From: Microbacterium fluvii
GTDB taxonomy: Bacteria > Actinomycetota > Actinomycetes > Actinomycetales > Microbacteriaceae
DNA length: 64,000 bases
NCBI RefSeq assembly: GCF_025515205.1
Contig: NZ_JAOPFX010000003.1
Location: forward strand, 248,001-312,000
Reading direction: 5' to 3'
The notes under the pieces were generated by a model. That model had not been told where the DNA came from and did not search any database. It saw nothing but the letters and a program-made list of their open reading frames with translations. Shown piece after piece: positions 52,681 through 62,248 of this stretch (the stretch's first letter is position 1; the number at the start of each line of letters is the position of its first letter). Both the position numbers and the translations under genes were made by a program.

Positions 52681-54264
52681 ATGAGACGATCCACACGTGC
52701 CCTGATCGCGGCCGCGGCGACGGCCGGGCTGATCGCGACCGCAATGCCGGCGGCGGCGGATGCCGTGGCCACCGGCAGAGGCGACCACGGCGGCGGCTCC
52801 ACCCGCGAGACGCTGGAGAGGTATGCAGAAGACACCTGGGCGTCGCTCGACGCGATGACCGATCCCGACACCGGCCTGGCCGCCGACAACATCGAGGGCG
52901 ACCTCACCGACCCCGGTGCCTACACGTCGCCCACCAACATCGGCGGCTACCTGTGGTCGACGGTCACGGCGCGCGATCTCGGGATCATCGACCGCCGCGA
53001 CGCGCGGGAGCGACTGCGCACGACGCTGACGACGCTCGAACGGCTGGAGCGCAACGAGGCCAGCGGCATGTTCTACAACTGGTACGACCCGGCCACGGGA
53101 GAGAAGCTCACGACGTGGCCCGAATCGGGAGACCCGGTCGAGCCGTTCCTGTCGACGGTCGACAACGGGTGGCTGGCCGCGGCGCTGCGCATCGTCGCCG
53201 AGGCCGAGCCGCGGTTGGCGCGCCAGGCCGACCGTCTCTACGACTCGATGGACTTCGGTGCCTTCTTCGACCCGGCGGGCGCGGCCGGGCTCGAGGCGGG
53301 CACCAACCGCGGCGGATTCTGGGACGCCGAGCCCGCCGGGTGCTCGGTGGCCGCGCCCATGTACAACGGGTCGGGCGAGACGGCCTTCTACACCTGCCAC
53401 CACTACGACACGACCGTCAGTGAGAGCCGCATCGCGACCTACCTCGGCATCATCAACGGGCAGATCCCGTCGACGGCGCTCGCCGGCACGCACCGCACCA
53501 TGCCGCCCGGGTGCGACTGGGCGTGGCAGGAGCAGCTCCCCACCGGCACGACGCGCAGCTATCACGGCTACGACGTGTGGGAGGGGGTCTATTCCTACGA
53601 CGGCATGAGCTTCGTGCCGAGCTGGGGCGGCAGCATGTTCGAGGCGCTCATGCCCGACCTGCTCGTGCCGGAGGCGCAGTGGGGCCACCGCTCGTGGGCG
53701 CTCAATCACTCGATCACGGTCGCCGTGCAAGAGGCGCACGGCGCCGACGCGGGCTACGGGTACTGGGGCTTCTCGCCCGCCAGCAACCCGTTCGGCGGCT
53801 ACTCCGAATACGGCGTCGACCTGGCCGGCATGCGCTCCGACGGCTACGCCTCCGACGTGGAGAAGACCGACGTCGACATCGACCGTCCAGGGTGCACGAT
53901 GGGAACGAACCCCGATCCGACCTTCGGCGACGGCGTCGTCACGCCGCACGCGAGCTTCCTCGCGCTGCCCTACGACCGCGCGGGAGCGCTGAAGAACCTG
54001 CGAGGCATCGAGAACGACCTCGGAGCCTACGGCCCCGGCGGGTTCTACGATTCCGTCGCCGTGCACAGCGGCACGATCGCCGAGCGCTACCTCTCGCTCG
54101 ACCAGTCGATGATCATGGCCGCCATCGGCAACGAGCTGACCGGCGACACGCTCAAGGACTACTTCGTCGACCGGGCCGCGCGGACGCGCCTGGCCCCGGC
54201 GATCCGTGAGCTGGTCTTCAGTGCAGACTGGGGATCGGCGAAGAAGGAGACCGGTGAGCGCTGA
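52681..54264 (+). CDS. Secreted glycoamylase-family protein (GH144-like)
   Basis: This 527-residue protein has a signal peptide (residues 1-28, cut after ADA) and a helical-barrel domain of the glycoamylase/GH144 type. Conserved segments are FYNWYDP, STVDNGWLAAAL, PSWGGSMFEALMPDLL, WGHRSWALNHSITVAVQ, GYGYWGFSPASNPFGGYSEYGVD and TPHASFLALPY. Known members with this pattern degrade beta-1,2-glucans, so an extracellular endo-beta-1,2-glucanase is the best guess. The ATG at 52681 follows GAGGAGAG. It overlaps the TetR gene by 11 bases. Confidence 0.82.
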   Translation: MRRSTRALIAAAATAGLIATAMPAAADAVATGRGDHGGGSTRETLERYAEDTWASLDAMTDPDTGLAADNIEGDLTDPGAYTSPTNIGGYLWSTVTARDLGIIDRRDARERLRTTLTTLERLERNEASGMFYNWYDPATGEKLTTWPESGDPVEPFLSTVDNGWLAAALRIVAEAEPRLARQADRLYDSMDFGAFFDPAGAAGLEAGTNRGGFWDAEPAGCSVAAPMYNGSGETAFYTCHHYDTTVSESRIATYLGIINGQIPSTALAGTHRTMPPGCDWAWQEQLPTGTTRSYHGYDVWEGVYSYDGMSFVPSWGGSMFEALMPDLLVPEAQWGHRSWALNHSITVAVQEAHGADAGYGYWGFSPASNPFGGYSEYGVDLAGMRSDGYASDVEKTDVDIDRPGCTMGTNPDPTFGDGVVTPHASFLALPYDRAGALKNLRGIENDLGAYGPGGFYDSVAVHSGTIAERYLSLDQSMIMAAIGNELTGDTLKDYFVDRAARTRLAPAIRELVFSADWGSAKKETGER

Positions 54265-54904
54265 CGAAGACCTGACGGATGCGGCCGCCCCCGGCGACGG
54301 GGCGGCCGCGCCGGCGCGTGCCACCCGCGCCAAGCGCGGCAGCTACGCGAAGGGGCAGGCTCGACGCCAGCGCATCGTCGACGAGGCGCTGCTCGTGTTC
54401 GCCCGCAGCGGGCTGACCGCCGGATCGATCCGCGAGATCGCCAAACGCGTCGATCTGACCCCTGCCGGAGTGCTGCACCATTTCTCCAGCAAGGAGGAGC
54501 TGTTCGCCGAGGTGCTGCGCCAGCGCGACGAGAAGGTGCGGCAGGCGGCGGGGGATCCCGCCGCGCACACGGTCGTCGAGCAGGCGGCCAAGGTGGTCGC
54601 CCACAACCAGCAGACGCGCGGCCTCACCTCGCTCTACGCGATGGTCTCCGCCGAGGCGACCGACCCGCAGCATCCGTCGCATGAGGAGTTCGCCGAGCGC
54701 TATCGCGCCAGTGCGGCGGGGGCGACCGAGCTGCTGGCCGCCGGCCAGCGCGACGGCGAGGTGCGCGCCGACCTCGACCCCGCGCTCGCGGCTCGCCTGA
54801 TCAGCGCCGTCATGGACGGCATCCAGCTGCAGTGGCTGCTCGACGACGACGTCGACATGAACGCGCTGTTCGCGGAGTTCGTGCGGGGCTACCTGCGCCC
54901 CTGA
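54254..54904 (+). CDS. TetR/AcrR family transcriptional regulator
   Basis: This 216-residue regulator has a TetR helix-turn-helix (TAGSIREIAKRVDLTPAGVLHHFSSKEELF) after a 40-residue low-complexity N-terminus. The GTG follows AGAAGGAGA. It is translated with the glycoamylase gene and is convergent with the GH1 gene. It is probably the local repressor of the sugar genes, which is unusual since LacI regulators are the norm for such loci. Candidate sites are the inverted repeats at 52633 and 59237. Confidence 0.9.
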   Translation: MSADEDLTDAAAPGDGAAAPARATRAKRGSYAKGQARRQRIVDEALLVFARSGLTAGSIREIAKRVDLTPAGVLHHFSSKEELFAEVLRQRDEKVRQAAGDPAAHTVVEQAAKVVAHNQQTRGLTSLYAMVSAEATDPQHPSHEEFAERYRASAAGATELLAAGQRDGEVRADLDPALAARLISAVMDGIQLQWLLDDDVDMNALFAEFVRGYLRP

Positions 54905-54907
54905 CGC

Positions 54908-56062
54908 TCACGGCAGCGCGTTCGCCTTCGCGACCGCGCCCAGCCAGCCCAGGCTCGGCTTGGGCCGGCGCTGGAACGTATCTCGGTCCCACCCGATGAG
55001 CCCGAAGGTCGGACGGTAGGAGCCCCACTCGTAGTTGTCGAGGGCGCTCCAGTGCAGGTAGCCGCGCACGTCGACCCCCTCACGCAGGCAGTCCTGGACG
55101 GCCTCGAGGGCCCCCGTCGTGTAGACGATACGGCGGTCGTCGTCGGCGGTGGCGATGCCGTTCTCGGTCACGTAGACCGGCACGCCCGCGCGCCGCCAGG
55201 CATTGCGGATGCCGTCGCCGACGGCGGGAGGGAAGAACTCCCACCCGGTGAGGGTTCGTTCGACGCCGTCGGGGATGGGAAGGGGCCCGTCGAGGCCGAT
55301 CCTGGTGCGGGTGTAGGCCTGCACGCCGACCCAGTCGTCGCCCGCGGCGGCGTCGAGGAAGACGTCTTCACGCGATCGGCCGTAGTCGGCGGCGACAGCC
55401 TCTGCGCCCGGCTCCGGCTGATACGCCTGGGTCGCGACCGACCAGCCCGCCCGGTGCCCGGCGCCGCGCAGCACCTCGACGGCTCGACGATGTGCGGCCA
55501 CGAGGCGGTCGGTGACGGCGGGCACGCCAGGGGGCAGCCCGATGGAAGGGAAGCCCACCTCGGGGTCTGCGAGCACCGAGACCATGTTCGGCTCGTTGAT
55601 CGTGCACACGAGGTCGACGCCGTCGAGCACGGGCAGGGCCGCCTCGACGTAGCGGGCGAACTGGTCGACGATGCCGTCGTCGAGCCACGCGCCCGCGCGG
55701 GCGACCCACACCGGATGGGTGAAGTGGTGCAGCGTCACCATCGGGGTCAGGTCGCGCTCGCGGGCGGTGTCGACCATGCGCCGATAGTGGTCGAGCGCGG
55801 CGCGCGAGAAGAACCCCCGCTCGGGCTCGATGCGCGCCCACTCGATGCTGAACCGGTACGAGTTCAGGCCCGCCTGCGCGAGCAGCGCCATGTCTTCGGG
55901 GTAGCGGTGGTAGCCGTCGGCGGCGTCGCCAGAGGGCTCGGCCACGGGCGGACCCGGCAGGTGCCCCCACTCGCGCTGCCACCAGTCCGAATTGACGTTG
56001 CCGCCCTCGATCTGGTGCGCCGCCGTGGACGCGCCCCACAGAAAGCCGTCGGGGAAGGTCAT
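54908..56062 (-). CDS. Beta-glucosidase, glycoside hydrolase family 1
   Basis: This 384-residue enzyme has the GH1 N-terminal signature FLWGASTAAHQIEGGNVNSDWW, the acid/base glutamate in CTINEPNM (near residue 155), the nucleophile glutamate in VYVTENGIA (near 298), and HWSALDNYEW. It is shorter than the usual 450 residues but the active site is complete. No signal peptide is present, so it acts on oligosaccharides imported by the adjacent transporter. The ATG follows AAAGGAACCGC, 10 bases after the permease gene. Confidence 0.92.
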   Translation of the reverse strand: MTFPDGFLWGASTAAHQIEGGNVNSDWWQREWGHLPGPPVAEPSGDAADGYHRYPEDMALLAQAGLNSYRFSIEWARIEPERGFFSRAALDHYRRMVDTARERDLTPMVTLHHFTHPVWVARAGAWLDDGIVDQFARYVEAALPVLDGVDLVCTINEPNMVSVLADPEVGFPSIGLPPGVPAVTDRLVAAHRRAVEVLRGAGHRAGWSVATQAYQPEPGAEAVAADYGRSREDVFLDAAAGDDWVGVQAYTRTRIGLDGPLPIPDGVERTLTGWEFFPPAVGDGIRNAWRRAGVPVYVTENGIATADDDRRIVYTTGALEAVQDCLREGVDVRGYLHWSALDNYEWGSYRPTFGLIGWDRDTFQRRPKPSLGWLGAVAKANALP

Positions 56063-56072
56063 GCGGTTCCTT

Positions 56073-56894
56073 TCACTTGATGCCGGTGAGGGCGATGCCC
56101 TGCACGAAGAAGCGCTGCAGGGCGACGAAGACGACGAGCACCGGCACGACCACGACGACGGCTCCCGCCATCATGAGCCCGTACTGTGCGGCGTTCTGGC
56201 CGACCGAATACAGGGCGAGCGCGACCGGCAGGGTGTACTTGTCCTCGGTGGTGGCCACCACGAGGGGCCAGAGGAAGTTGTTCCAGCTGCCCAGGAACGT
56301 GAGGATCGTGAGGGTCGCGACGGCCGGGCCGCACAGCGGCATGATGACGCGCAGGAAGATGCGCCACTCATTCGCCCCGTCGATGCGGGCGGCCTCGATG
56401 ATGTCGTCGGGCAGGCTCAGCATGAACTGCCGCATGAGGAAGACCCCGAGCGGGGTGATCAGGAACGGCAGGATCAGTCCGGGGTAGGTGTTGACGAGCC
56501 CCAGGTTCGCGGTCAGCACGAACAGCGGCACGAAGGTCACCACGCCCGGCACCATGAGGGTCACCAGCACCAGTCCGAAGAGCAGCCGCTTGCCGGCGAA
56601 GTCGAGTTTGGCGAGGGCATAGCCGACCATCGACGAGAAGACGATGTTGCCCGCCGTCACGCACACGGCGACGACGACGCTGTTGGTGAAGTAGGTCGCG
56701 AAATCGAGCCGGCCGAACAGCTGCGTGTAGTTGTCGAGCGTCGCGTCGCGCGGGAGGAACTCGGTGGGGTACTGGCGGATCTCGGCGGTGGTCTTGAACG
56801 AGCCCAGGATCATCCAGACGAACGGCATGATCATGGCCACGAGACCGAGCGTCAGCAGCACATAGAGCCACCAGCGGGGGCGGGTGCGCACCAT
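56073..56894 (-). CDS. Carbohydrate ABC transporter permease (MalG type)
   Basis: This 273-residue inner-membrane permease has six helices and the coupling-loop motif of the sugar family (EAARIDGANEWRIFLRVIMPLCGPAVATL). Its start is only one base from the end of the partner permease, so the two are co-translated. Together with the binding protein it imports an oligosaccharide; the ATPase is not encoded here and is probably the shared MsmK/MsiK type. Confidence 0.93.
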   Translation of the reverse strand: MVRTRPRWWLYVLLTLGLVAMIMPFVWMILGSFKTTAEIRQYPTEFLPRDATLDNYTQLFGRLDFATYFTNSVVVAVCVTAGNIVFSSMVGYALAKLDFAGKRLLFGLVLVTLMVPGVVTFVPLFVLTANLGLVNTYPGLILPFLITPLGVFLMRQFMLSLPDDIIEAARIDGANEWRIFLRVIMPLCGPAVATLTILTFLGSWNNFLWPLVVATTEDKYTLPVALALYSVGQNAAQYGLMMAGAVVVVVPVLVVFVALQRFFVQGIALTGIK

Positions 56895-56895
56895 G

Positions 56896-57825
56896 TCAGT
56901 CCCTCCGTCCGAGCAGGCGGAACTGGATCAGCGACAGCAGCACGATCGCCAGGAACAGCACGTAGCTCGAGGCCGACGCGAACGCGTAGTTGCCGAAGCC
57001 GAACTGGTCGTAGGTGTACATCGCGGTCGAGAGGGTCGCATCCAGCGGCCCGCCCTGGGTCATGACGAACGGCTCCTCGAAGAACTGCAGGAAGCCGATG
57101 CCGGTGATGACGGCGGCGAACAGCATCGTCGGGCGGAGGGCGGGAAGCGTCACGTTGCGAAAACGCTGGAACACGTTCGCGCCGTCGACCATGGCCGCCT
57201 CGTGCTGTTCGCGGGGCACGCCCTGCAGACCCGCGAGGAAGATCACCATGAGCGTGCCGATGTTGCGCCAGACGGCCATCATGATCAGCGCCGGCATCGC
57301 CCAGGTCGTCGACTGCAGCCAATCGGGGCCCTGGATTCCCAGCATCCCGAGAAAGCCGTTGAGCAGTCCGTCCGGCTGCAGGATGAACCGCCACACGATG
57401 GCGATCGCGACGATGCTCGTGACGACCGGCGCGTAGTAGCCGACGCGGAAGACGGTGCGCAGTCGCCGGATGCCCTTGTCGAGGGCGAGCGCCACCAGCA
57501 GTGCGAGGGCCATCGTGACGGGCACGCCCACGAGCACGAAGTACGCCGTGTTGCCGAGGCTCCGGAGGAACCGCGGATCCTGGAAGAGCGCGATGTAGTT
57601 GGCGAACCCGACGATGTTCACGTTCAGCGGGCTGCGCAGGTCGCGCGTGGTCATGTCCGTGAAGCTCATGAACAGGCTCGCCACGATGGGGCCCGCCAGG
57701 AACACCGCGAAGAGGGCGACGAACGGGGCGGCGAAGCCCCACGCCGTGAAGGTCATGCGTCGCCGCCGCCGCCCGGGCCGGGGCGGCGGGGCGACGGTGA
57801 CGGCCGGCGCCGTTGCGATGGCCAT
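56896..57825 (-). CDS. Carbohydrate ABC transporter permease (MalF type)
   Basis: This 309-residue permease has six helices and the EAAMVDGANVFQRFRNVTLPALRPTMLF coupling loop. The 40-residue N-terminus is Pro/Arg-rich and cytoplasmic. It lies six bases after the binding-protein gene and next to the MalG-type gene. Confidence 0.93.
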   Translation of the reverse strand: MAIATAPAVTVAPPPRPGRRRRRMTFTAWGFAAPFVALFAVFLAGPIVASLFMSFTDMTTRDLRSPLNVNIVGFANYIALFQDPRFLRSLGNTAYFVLVGVPVTMALALLVALALDKGIRRLRTVFRVGYYAPVVTSIVAIAIVWRFILQPDGLLNGFLGMLGIQGPDWLQSTTWAMPALIMMAVWRNIGTLMVIFLAGLQGVPREQHEAAMVDGANVFQRFRNVTLPALRPTMLFAAVITGIGFLQFFEEPFVMTQGGPLDATLSTAMYTYDQFGFGNYAFASASSYVLFLAIVLLSLIQFRLLGRRD

Positions 57826-57831
57826 GTCGGG

Positions 57832-59127
57832 TCAGCTGCCGGTGCCGATGGCCTCGGCCTGCTGCTGGATGCTGGCCAGGGCGTCGTCGACGCTCTTGTC
57901 GCCGCGGGTCACCTGCTCGATCTCCTGGTCGATGACCGCCGAAATCTGCGCCCACGTGGGGATCGCCGGGGGAGCCTTGGCGTCGGCCAGCTGCTCGCCG
58001 AACACGCTCGTGTACGGGTCGTCGGCGAACACCGGGTCGTCGAAGGCCGACTGCACGCTGGGCAGATCGGTCGAGATGCCGTACCACTGCACCTGCGTCT
58101 CGGGCTGGCTCAGCCAGCGCACGAACTTCCACGCGGCGTCGCGATTGTCGGCGTCGTCGAACACGGCGAGGTTGCCGCCGCCCGTGAAGCTCGTGCGGCT
58201 CTGGTCGCCTGGCACCATCGCCACGGCGAAGTCGTCTTCGAAGTCGGCGCCGCCCTGCTCCTTGAGCAGGCTCACGTGGAAGGGGCCGGAGTAGAACGCG
58301 GCGACGTCGCCGTCGATGAACTTCTGCTCGATCTCGCCGGTCTCCAGCCGCACGTTCTCGCTGAGCCCGTCGGTGAAGAAGCTGTTGTAGTACTCCAGCG
58401 CCGTCTTCCACGCATCCGTGTCGAACGCGAAGTCGCTGCCGTCGTCGGTGAGCACATCGCCGCCGGCCTGCCACACGAAGGGGAGCAGGTAGAGCGACGA
58501 GTCGAGGCCGCCAGGGGGGAGCGAAAGCCCCGAGCCGGCGCCCTCGTCGACCATGGCCTGGGCGAACGCGGTGAGATCGTCCCATGTCTCCGGCGCCTCG
58601 AGTCCGGCCTTCTCGGCCATATCGGTGCGGTAGTACAGCACCCGGGTGTCGACGTACCACGGCACGCCGTACGAGACCCCGTCGACCTCGGTGGTCCCCT
58701 GCGATCCCTCGAAGAACGCCGAGGGGTCGACGACACCCTCCGGGGTCGGCTCGAAGGCTCCCGTCGAGGCGAACTCGCCGACCCAGGTCGTGCCCAGCAT
58801 CGTCACGTCGGGCGTCTGGCCGCCGGCGATCGCCGTCGCGATGCGGTCGTGGGCGCCGTCCCAGGGGACGGCGGTCACGTTCACGGTCGCGTCGGGATTC
58901 TGCTCCTCGAACTGTGCGGCCAGTTCGTCGAGCACTTCGCCTTCGTTGCCCATCGCCCAGATGTCGATCGTGCCCTCGGCGGGGCTGTCGTCGATCGCCG
59001 CTCCGGCGGATGCGGCCGGTTCGGCGGGGGAGTCGCTGCGGCCGCAGCCGGCCAGTGCCAGAGCTCCGATTCCGAGCAGGGCGGTGGCACTCAGCCACCG
59101 GGTGGTCGTGGATGTCGAGCGGTTCAT
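57832..59127 (-). CDS. Extracellular sugar-binding lipoprotein
   Basis: This 431-residue solute-binding protein of family 1 has a lipoprotein signal with lipobox LAGC (Cys28) and the mature start TIDIWAMGNEGEVLDELAAQFE. The family's WDDLTAFAQAMVDEG and FVRWLSQPETQVQWY regions are clear. The ATG at 59127 follows GGAGG. It heads the operon binding protein - permease - permease - GH1. The sugar is probably a beta-linked gluco-oligosaccharide, given the enzymes around it. Confidence 0.93.
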   Translation of the reverse strand: MNRSTSTTTRWLSATALLGIGALALAGCGRSDSPAEPAASAGAAIDDSPAEGTIDIWAMGNEGEVLDELAAQFEEQNPDATVNVTAVPWDGAHDRIATAIAGGQTPDVTMLGTTWVGEFASTGAFEPTPEGVVDPSAFFEGSQGTTEVDGVSYGVPWYVDTRVLYYRTDMAEKAGLEAPETWDDLTAFAQAMVDEGAGSGLSLPPGGLDSSLYLLPFVWQAGGDVLTDDGSDFAFDTDAWKTALEYYNSFFTDGLSENVRLETGEIEQKFIDGDVAAFYSGPFHVSLLKEQGGADFEDDFAVAMVPGDQSRTSFTGGGNLAVFDDADNRDAAWKFVRWLSQPETQVQWYGISTDLPSVQSAFDDPVFADDPYTSVFGEQLADAKAPPAIPTWAQISAVIDQEIEQVTRGDKSVDDALASIQQQAEAIGTGS

Positions 59128-59210
59128 CGGTCTGACGCCTCCATTGGTGTCGCCGCTTCTGCAGCGCCTTCGCCTCGATCCGCGCGGCAGGAGCGCGCGG
59201 CGGTTCCGAC

Positions 59211-59253
59211 ACTGTACCGCAAAAACTGAACAGGTGGAAGGTATTACACCTTC
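59211..59253 (-). promoter_or_regulatory. Promoter and operator of the sugar ABC operon
   Basis: On the minus strand TTCCAC and TACAGT (59234-59239 and 59211-59216) are 17 bases apart. The inverted repeat GAAGGT-ATTAC-ACCTTC (59237-59253) overlaps the -35 box and the end of the pucR gene. It differs from the repeat at 52633, so more than one regulator may act. Confidence 0.6.
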
Positions 59254-60770
59254 GCCGCGACGAGCGCGGCCCAGAGCTCGGCCCGCACCGGGAACGACGA
59301 GAGGTCGACCTCCAGCAGCGCCTCGGCCTGCGCGAGCCGTGCGCGCACCGTGTGGCGGTGCATCCCGAGGGCGTCGGCTGCCGCGTCGATGCGGGCGTCC
59401 TCGGCCAGCCAGGTGCGCACGGTCGTGATCAGGGCGCTGCCGTGCGCGGCGTCGTGTGCCCGCAGCGGTGCGAGGAACGCCGTCGCAAGCGCGCGCGCCG
59501 CCTCGGTGTCCAGCGCCGTCAGCACGCTCGAGCCGGCGAGGCTGCCGAAATGCGCGACCTGGCCGCCGCCGCGGTGCTGCGCGGTGATCGCTTGGGCGCG
59601 CCCGGTCGAGAAGCCGGAGTACTCGACGGGCGCCGACGCGCCGAGCTGCAGGTCGAAGGCTGCGGCGAACTCGTCGAGCACCGCCGTCTCGGAGGCCGGC
59701 ACGGCGATCACCGTCGACGCGCCGTCGCGCCCGAAGAAAAGCGCGCCGCCGAGGTCGACGGACCGCGCCTCGAGCCACTCGGCGGTGGCGTCGGTCTGGG
59801 TGTCTGCGACGGCGACGACCAGGGGCTCGGGCGGCAGGGCGCCCCAGAGGTCGTGCGCGATGCCGCGCGCGAGGCCGGCGTCGTCGGTCAGCAGTGACGA
59901 CAGCACGGCCGCCCGCACGAGTCCCCGCTCGCGGCGGATGCCTTCGTTCTGCTCGAGGGCGAGGCCGGTCATGGCGGCGACGGCGTTGAAGACCCCACGG
60001 GCCTCCTGGTCGAGCTCTCCCGAGCGCACCGCGAGAGCGCCGCGGAGGTGCCCACCGCGGCCGAGCGTCTGCACGGTGAAGACGTCGTCGCCGACCCGCA
60101 GGCTCGTCGCCGCGAGTGCGCCGCGGCGCAGGACCGCCGCGACCTGCTCGTGCAGACCGGCGCCGGCCGCACCTCGCGCGCGACGCGGATGCTCGCGGCT
60201 CAGCGCGCCCGACGCGTCGTAGAGTCCGACCCACGTGTCGAGCTGTCTGGCCAGCTCCGCAACCGTGGCTCCGAGGCCGTCGGGGCGCAGGGCAGCCAGC
60301 GAGATCGCGCGCTGCGCGGCCAGCGACCAGGTGCGTCGGGCATAGGCCCTCGCGGCGATGGCCTCGGCGTTGGCGCGCGCCACCGCGATGAAGGGCGTGC
60401 GGTAGGGCACTTCGAACAGCGGCAGGCGCTGGGCCGCGCATGCCGCGATGAGCGCGGGCGGGATGCCGTCGCGCACGACCTCGGTGCCGAAGCCGAGTGC
60501 GACGAGGCCTCGCCGCACGAGCCGCTGCACATAGTCGCTCGCGAAGGCGGCTCCCTCGCCGCCCTCGAGGAACTGCCGCCCCGTCGTCAGCAGTGCCATG
60601 CCCTCGGCCAGGAACGGCGTGGGGTCGGCCAGGTCGGTGCTGTGCACCCAGCGGATCGGGCGGTCGAGAGCGCCGGCCTCCAGCGCCCTCTCGTCACCGG
60701 CGAGGGTCAGCGAGAGGTCGGTGCGGCGCAGCAGCGAGCGCAGCGTGGGGGTCTCGGCGACAGCATCCAT
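59244..60770 (-). CDS. PucR family transcriptional regulator
   Basis: This 508-residue regulator has an N-terminal PucR sensory domain (residues about 1-125), a middle GGDEF-like CdaR domain, and a C-terminal PucR-type helix-turn-helix (AAADALGMHRHTVRARLAQAEALL). The ATG follows AAGGA. It is divergent from gabT and the amine oxidase and is likely their activator in response to GABA, putrescine or a product. Two direct repeats in the intergenic region are candidate sites. Confidence 0.92.
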   Translation of the reverse strand: MDAVAETPTLRSLLRRTDLSLTLAGDERALEAGALDRPIRWVHSTDLADPTPFLAEGMALLTTGRQFLEGGEGAAFASDYVQRLVRRGLVALGFGTEVVRDGIPPALIAACAAQRLPLFEVPYRTPFIAVARANAEAIAARAYARRTWSLAAQRAISLAALRPDGLGATVAELARQLDTWVGLYDASGALSREHPRRARGAAGAGLHEQVAAVLRRGALAATSLRVGDDVFTVQTLGRGGHLRGALAVRSGELDQEARGVFNAVAAMTGLALEQNEGIRRERGLVRAAVLSSLLTDDAGLARGIAHDLWGALPPEPLVVAVADTQTDATAEWLEARSVDLGGALFFGRDGASTVIAVPASETAVLDEFAAAFDLQLGASAPVEYSGFSTGRAQAITAQHRGGGQVAHFGSLAGSSVLTALDTEAARALATAFLAPLRAHDAAHGSALITTVRTWLAEDARIDAAADALGMHRHTVRARLAQAEALLEVDLSSFPVRAELWAALVAAKV

Positions 60771-60791
60771 TCGTGTCCTTCTTGTACGGCG

Positions 60792-60857
60792 TGCACATCA
60801 CGTCGAGAAGAATGTACATCGCGTCCAGTGTCGGCGCGCCGTCTCGGACCGTACAGT
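60792..60857 (+). promoter_or_regulatory. Direct-repeat operators and leaderless promoter of gabT
   Basis: TGCACATCACGTC (60792-60804) and TGTACATCGCGTC (60813-60825) are 21 bases apart, two helical turns, differing at two positions. TACAGT (60852-60857) is a -10 box ending six bases before the gabT ATG. The repeats are good candidates for PucR binding. Confidence 0.65.
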
Positions 60858-60863
60858 CGCCCC

Positions 60864-62216
60864 ATGACCACGACGATCTCCACCGCGCCCCTGGGCGGCC
60901 CCACCCTCCCGCAGGAGCGCCGCCTCGTCACCTCGATCCCCGGTCCTCGGTCGCAGGAGCTGCTGGCGCGCAAGGCCGCCGCGGTCGCGGCCGGCGTCGG
61001 TCACACCGCTCCCGTCCACGCCGTCGCTGCCGGCGGTGGCGTGGTCGTCGACGCCGACGGCAACTCGCTCATCGACCTGGGCTCCGGCATCGCCGTGACG
61101 ACGGTGGGCAACGCCCACCCCAAGGTCGTCGAGGCTGTGCAGGCCCAGGTCGCCCAGTTCACCCACACGTGTTTCATGGTCTCGCCCTACGAGTCGTACG
61201 TCGCCGTCGCCGAGGCGCTCAACCGCGTCACCCCGGGCGACCACGCCAAGAAGAGCGCGCTGTTCAACTCGGGCGCAGAAGCGGTCGAGAACGCGGTCAA
61301 GATCGCCCGCAAGTTCACCGGCAAGCCCGCCGTCGTCGCCTTCGACCACGGCTACCACGGCCGCACGAACCTCACGATGGCCCTGACCGCCAAGTCGATG
61401 CCCTACAAGAGCGGGTTCGGCCCGTTCGCCGCCGAGGTCTACCGCGCACCGCTGTCGTACCCGTTCCGCGACGGGCTGACGGGCGCAGAGGCCGCCAAGA
61501 AGGCCATCTCGGTCATCGAGAAGCAGGTCGGCGCCGAGAACCTCGCCGCCGTCATCATCGAGCCGATCCAGGGCGAGGGCGGTTTCATCGTGCCCGCCGA
61601 CGGCTTCCTCCCCGCCCTCGTCGAGTGGTGCCGCGCCAACGGCGTCGTCTTCATCGCCGACGAGATCCAGACCGGTTTCGCACGCACCGGCCGCATGTTC
61701 GCCAGCGAGCTGTTCGGCATCGTGCCCGACCTCATCACGACCGCCAAGGGCATCGCCGGCGGCCTGCCGCTGGCGGCGGTCACCGGCCGCGCCGAGATCA
61801 TGGACGCCTCGCACGCGGGAGGCCTCGGCGGCACCTACGGCGGCAACCCCGTGGCCTGCGCCGCGGCGCTGGCCTCCATCGAGGTGTTCGAGACCGAGGG
61901 GCTCGCGGGCCGCGCGCTCGAGATCGAGACGCTGCTGAAGGCCCGCCTCTCCGAGCTGCAGGCCGGCGACGCGCGCATCGGCGACATCCGCGGCCACGGC
62001 GGCATGATCGCGGCCGAGTTCGTGGACCCCGAGACGAACGAGCCGGATGCTGCGCTGACCGCCGCGATCGCGAAGGCATGCATCGCCGAGGGCGTGATCG
62101 TCCTCACCTGCGGCACCTACGGGAACGTCATCCGCTTCCTCCCGCCGCTGTCGATCACCGACGAGCTGCTCGCCGAGGGCCTGGACGTCGTGGCTGCGGC
62201 GCTGGCCGCATCCTGA
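60864..62216 (+). CDS. gabT: 4-aminobutyrate aminotransferase
   Basis: This 450-residue class III aminotransferase converts GABA and 2-oxoglutarate to succinate semialdehyde and glutamate. The motifs [60 protein letters not shown] and the PLP lysine in [17 protein letters not shown] are all present. TACAGT six bases before the ATG predicts a leaderless mRNA. It is followed by an amine oxidase gene, so the pair could take putrescine to succinate semialdehyde; the aldehyde dehydrogenase step is not in the window. Confidence 0.94.
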   Translation: MTTTISTAPLGGPTLPQERRLVTSIPGPRSQELLARKAAAVAAGVGHTAPVHAVAAGGGVVVDADGNSLIDLGSGIAVTTVGNAHPKVVEAVQAQVAQFTHTCFMVSPYESYVAVAEALNRVTPGDHAKKSALFNSGAEAVENAVKIARKFTGKPAVVAFDHGYHGRTNLTMALTAKSMPYKSGFGPFAAEVYRAPLSYPFRDGLTGAEAAKKAISVIEKQVGAENLAAVIIEPIQGEGGFIVPADGFLPALVEWCRANGVVFIADEIQTGFARTGRMFASELFGIVPDLITTAKGIAGGLPLAAVTGRAEIMDASHAGGLGGTYGGNPVACAAALASIEVFETEGLAGRALEIETLLKARLSELQAGDARIGDIRGHGGMIAAEFVDPETNEPDAALTAAIAKACIAEGVIVLTCGTYGNVIRFLPPLSITDELLAEGLDVVAAALAAS

Positions 62217-62248
62217 CCCGAGCACTCGCTCGCAACGAAGGGGTTGTC

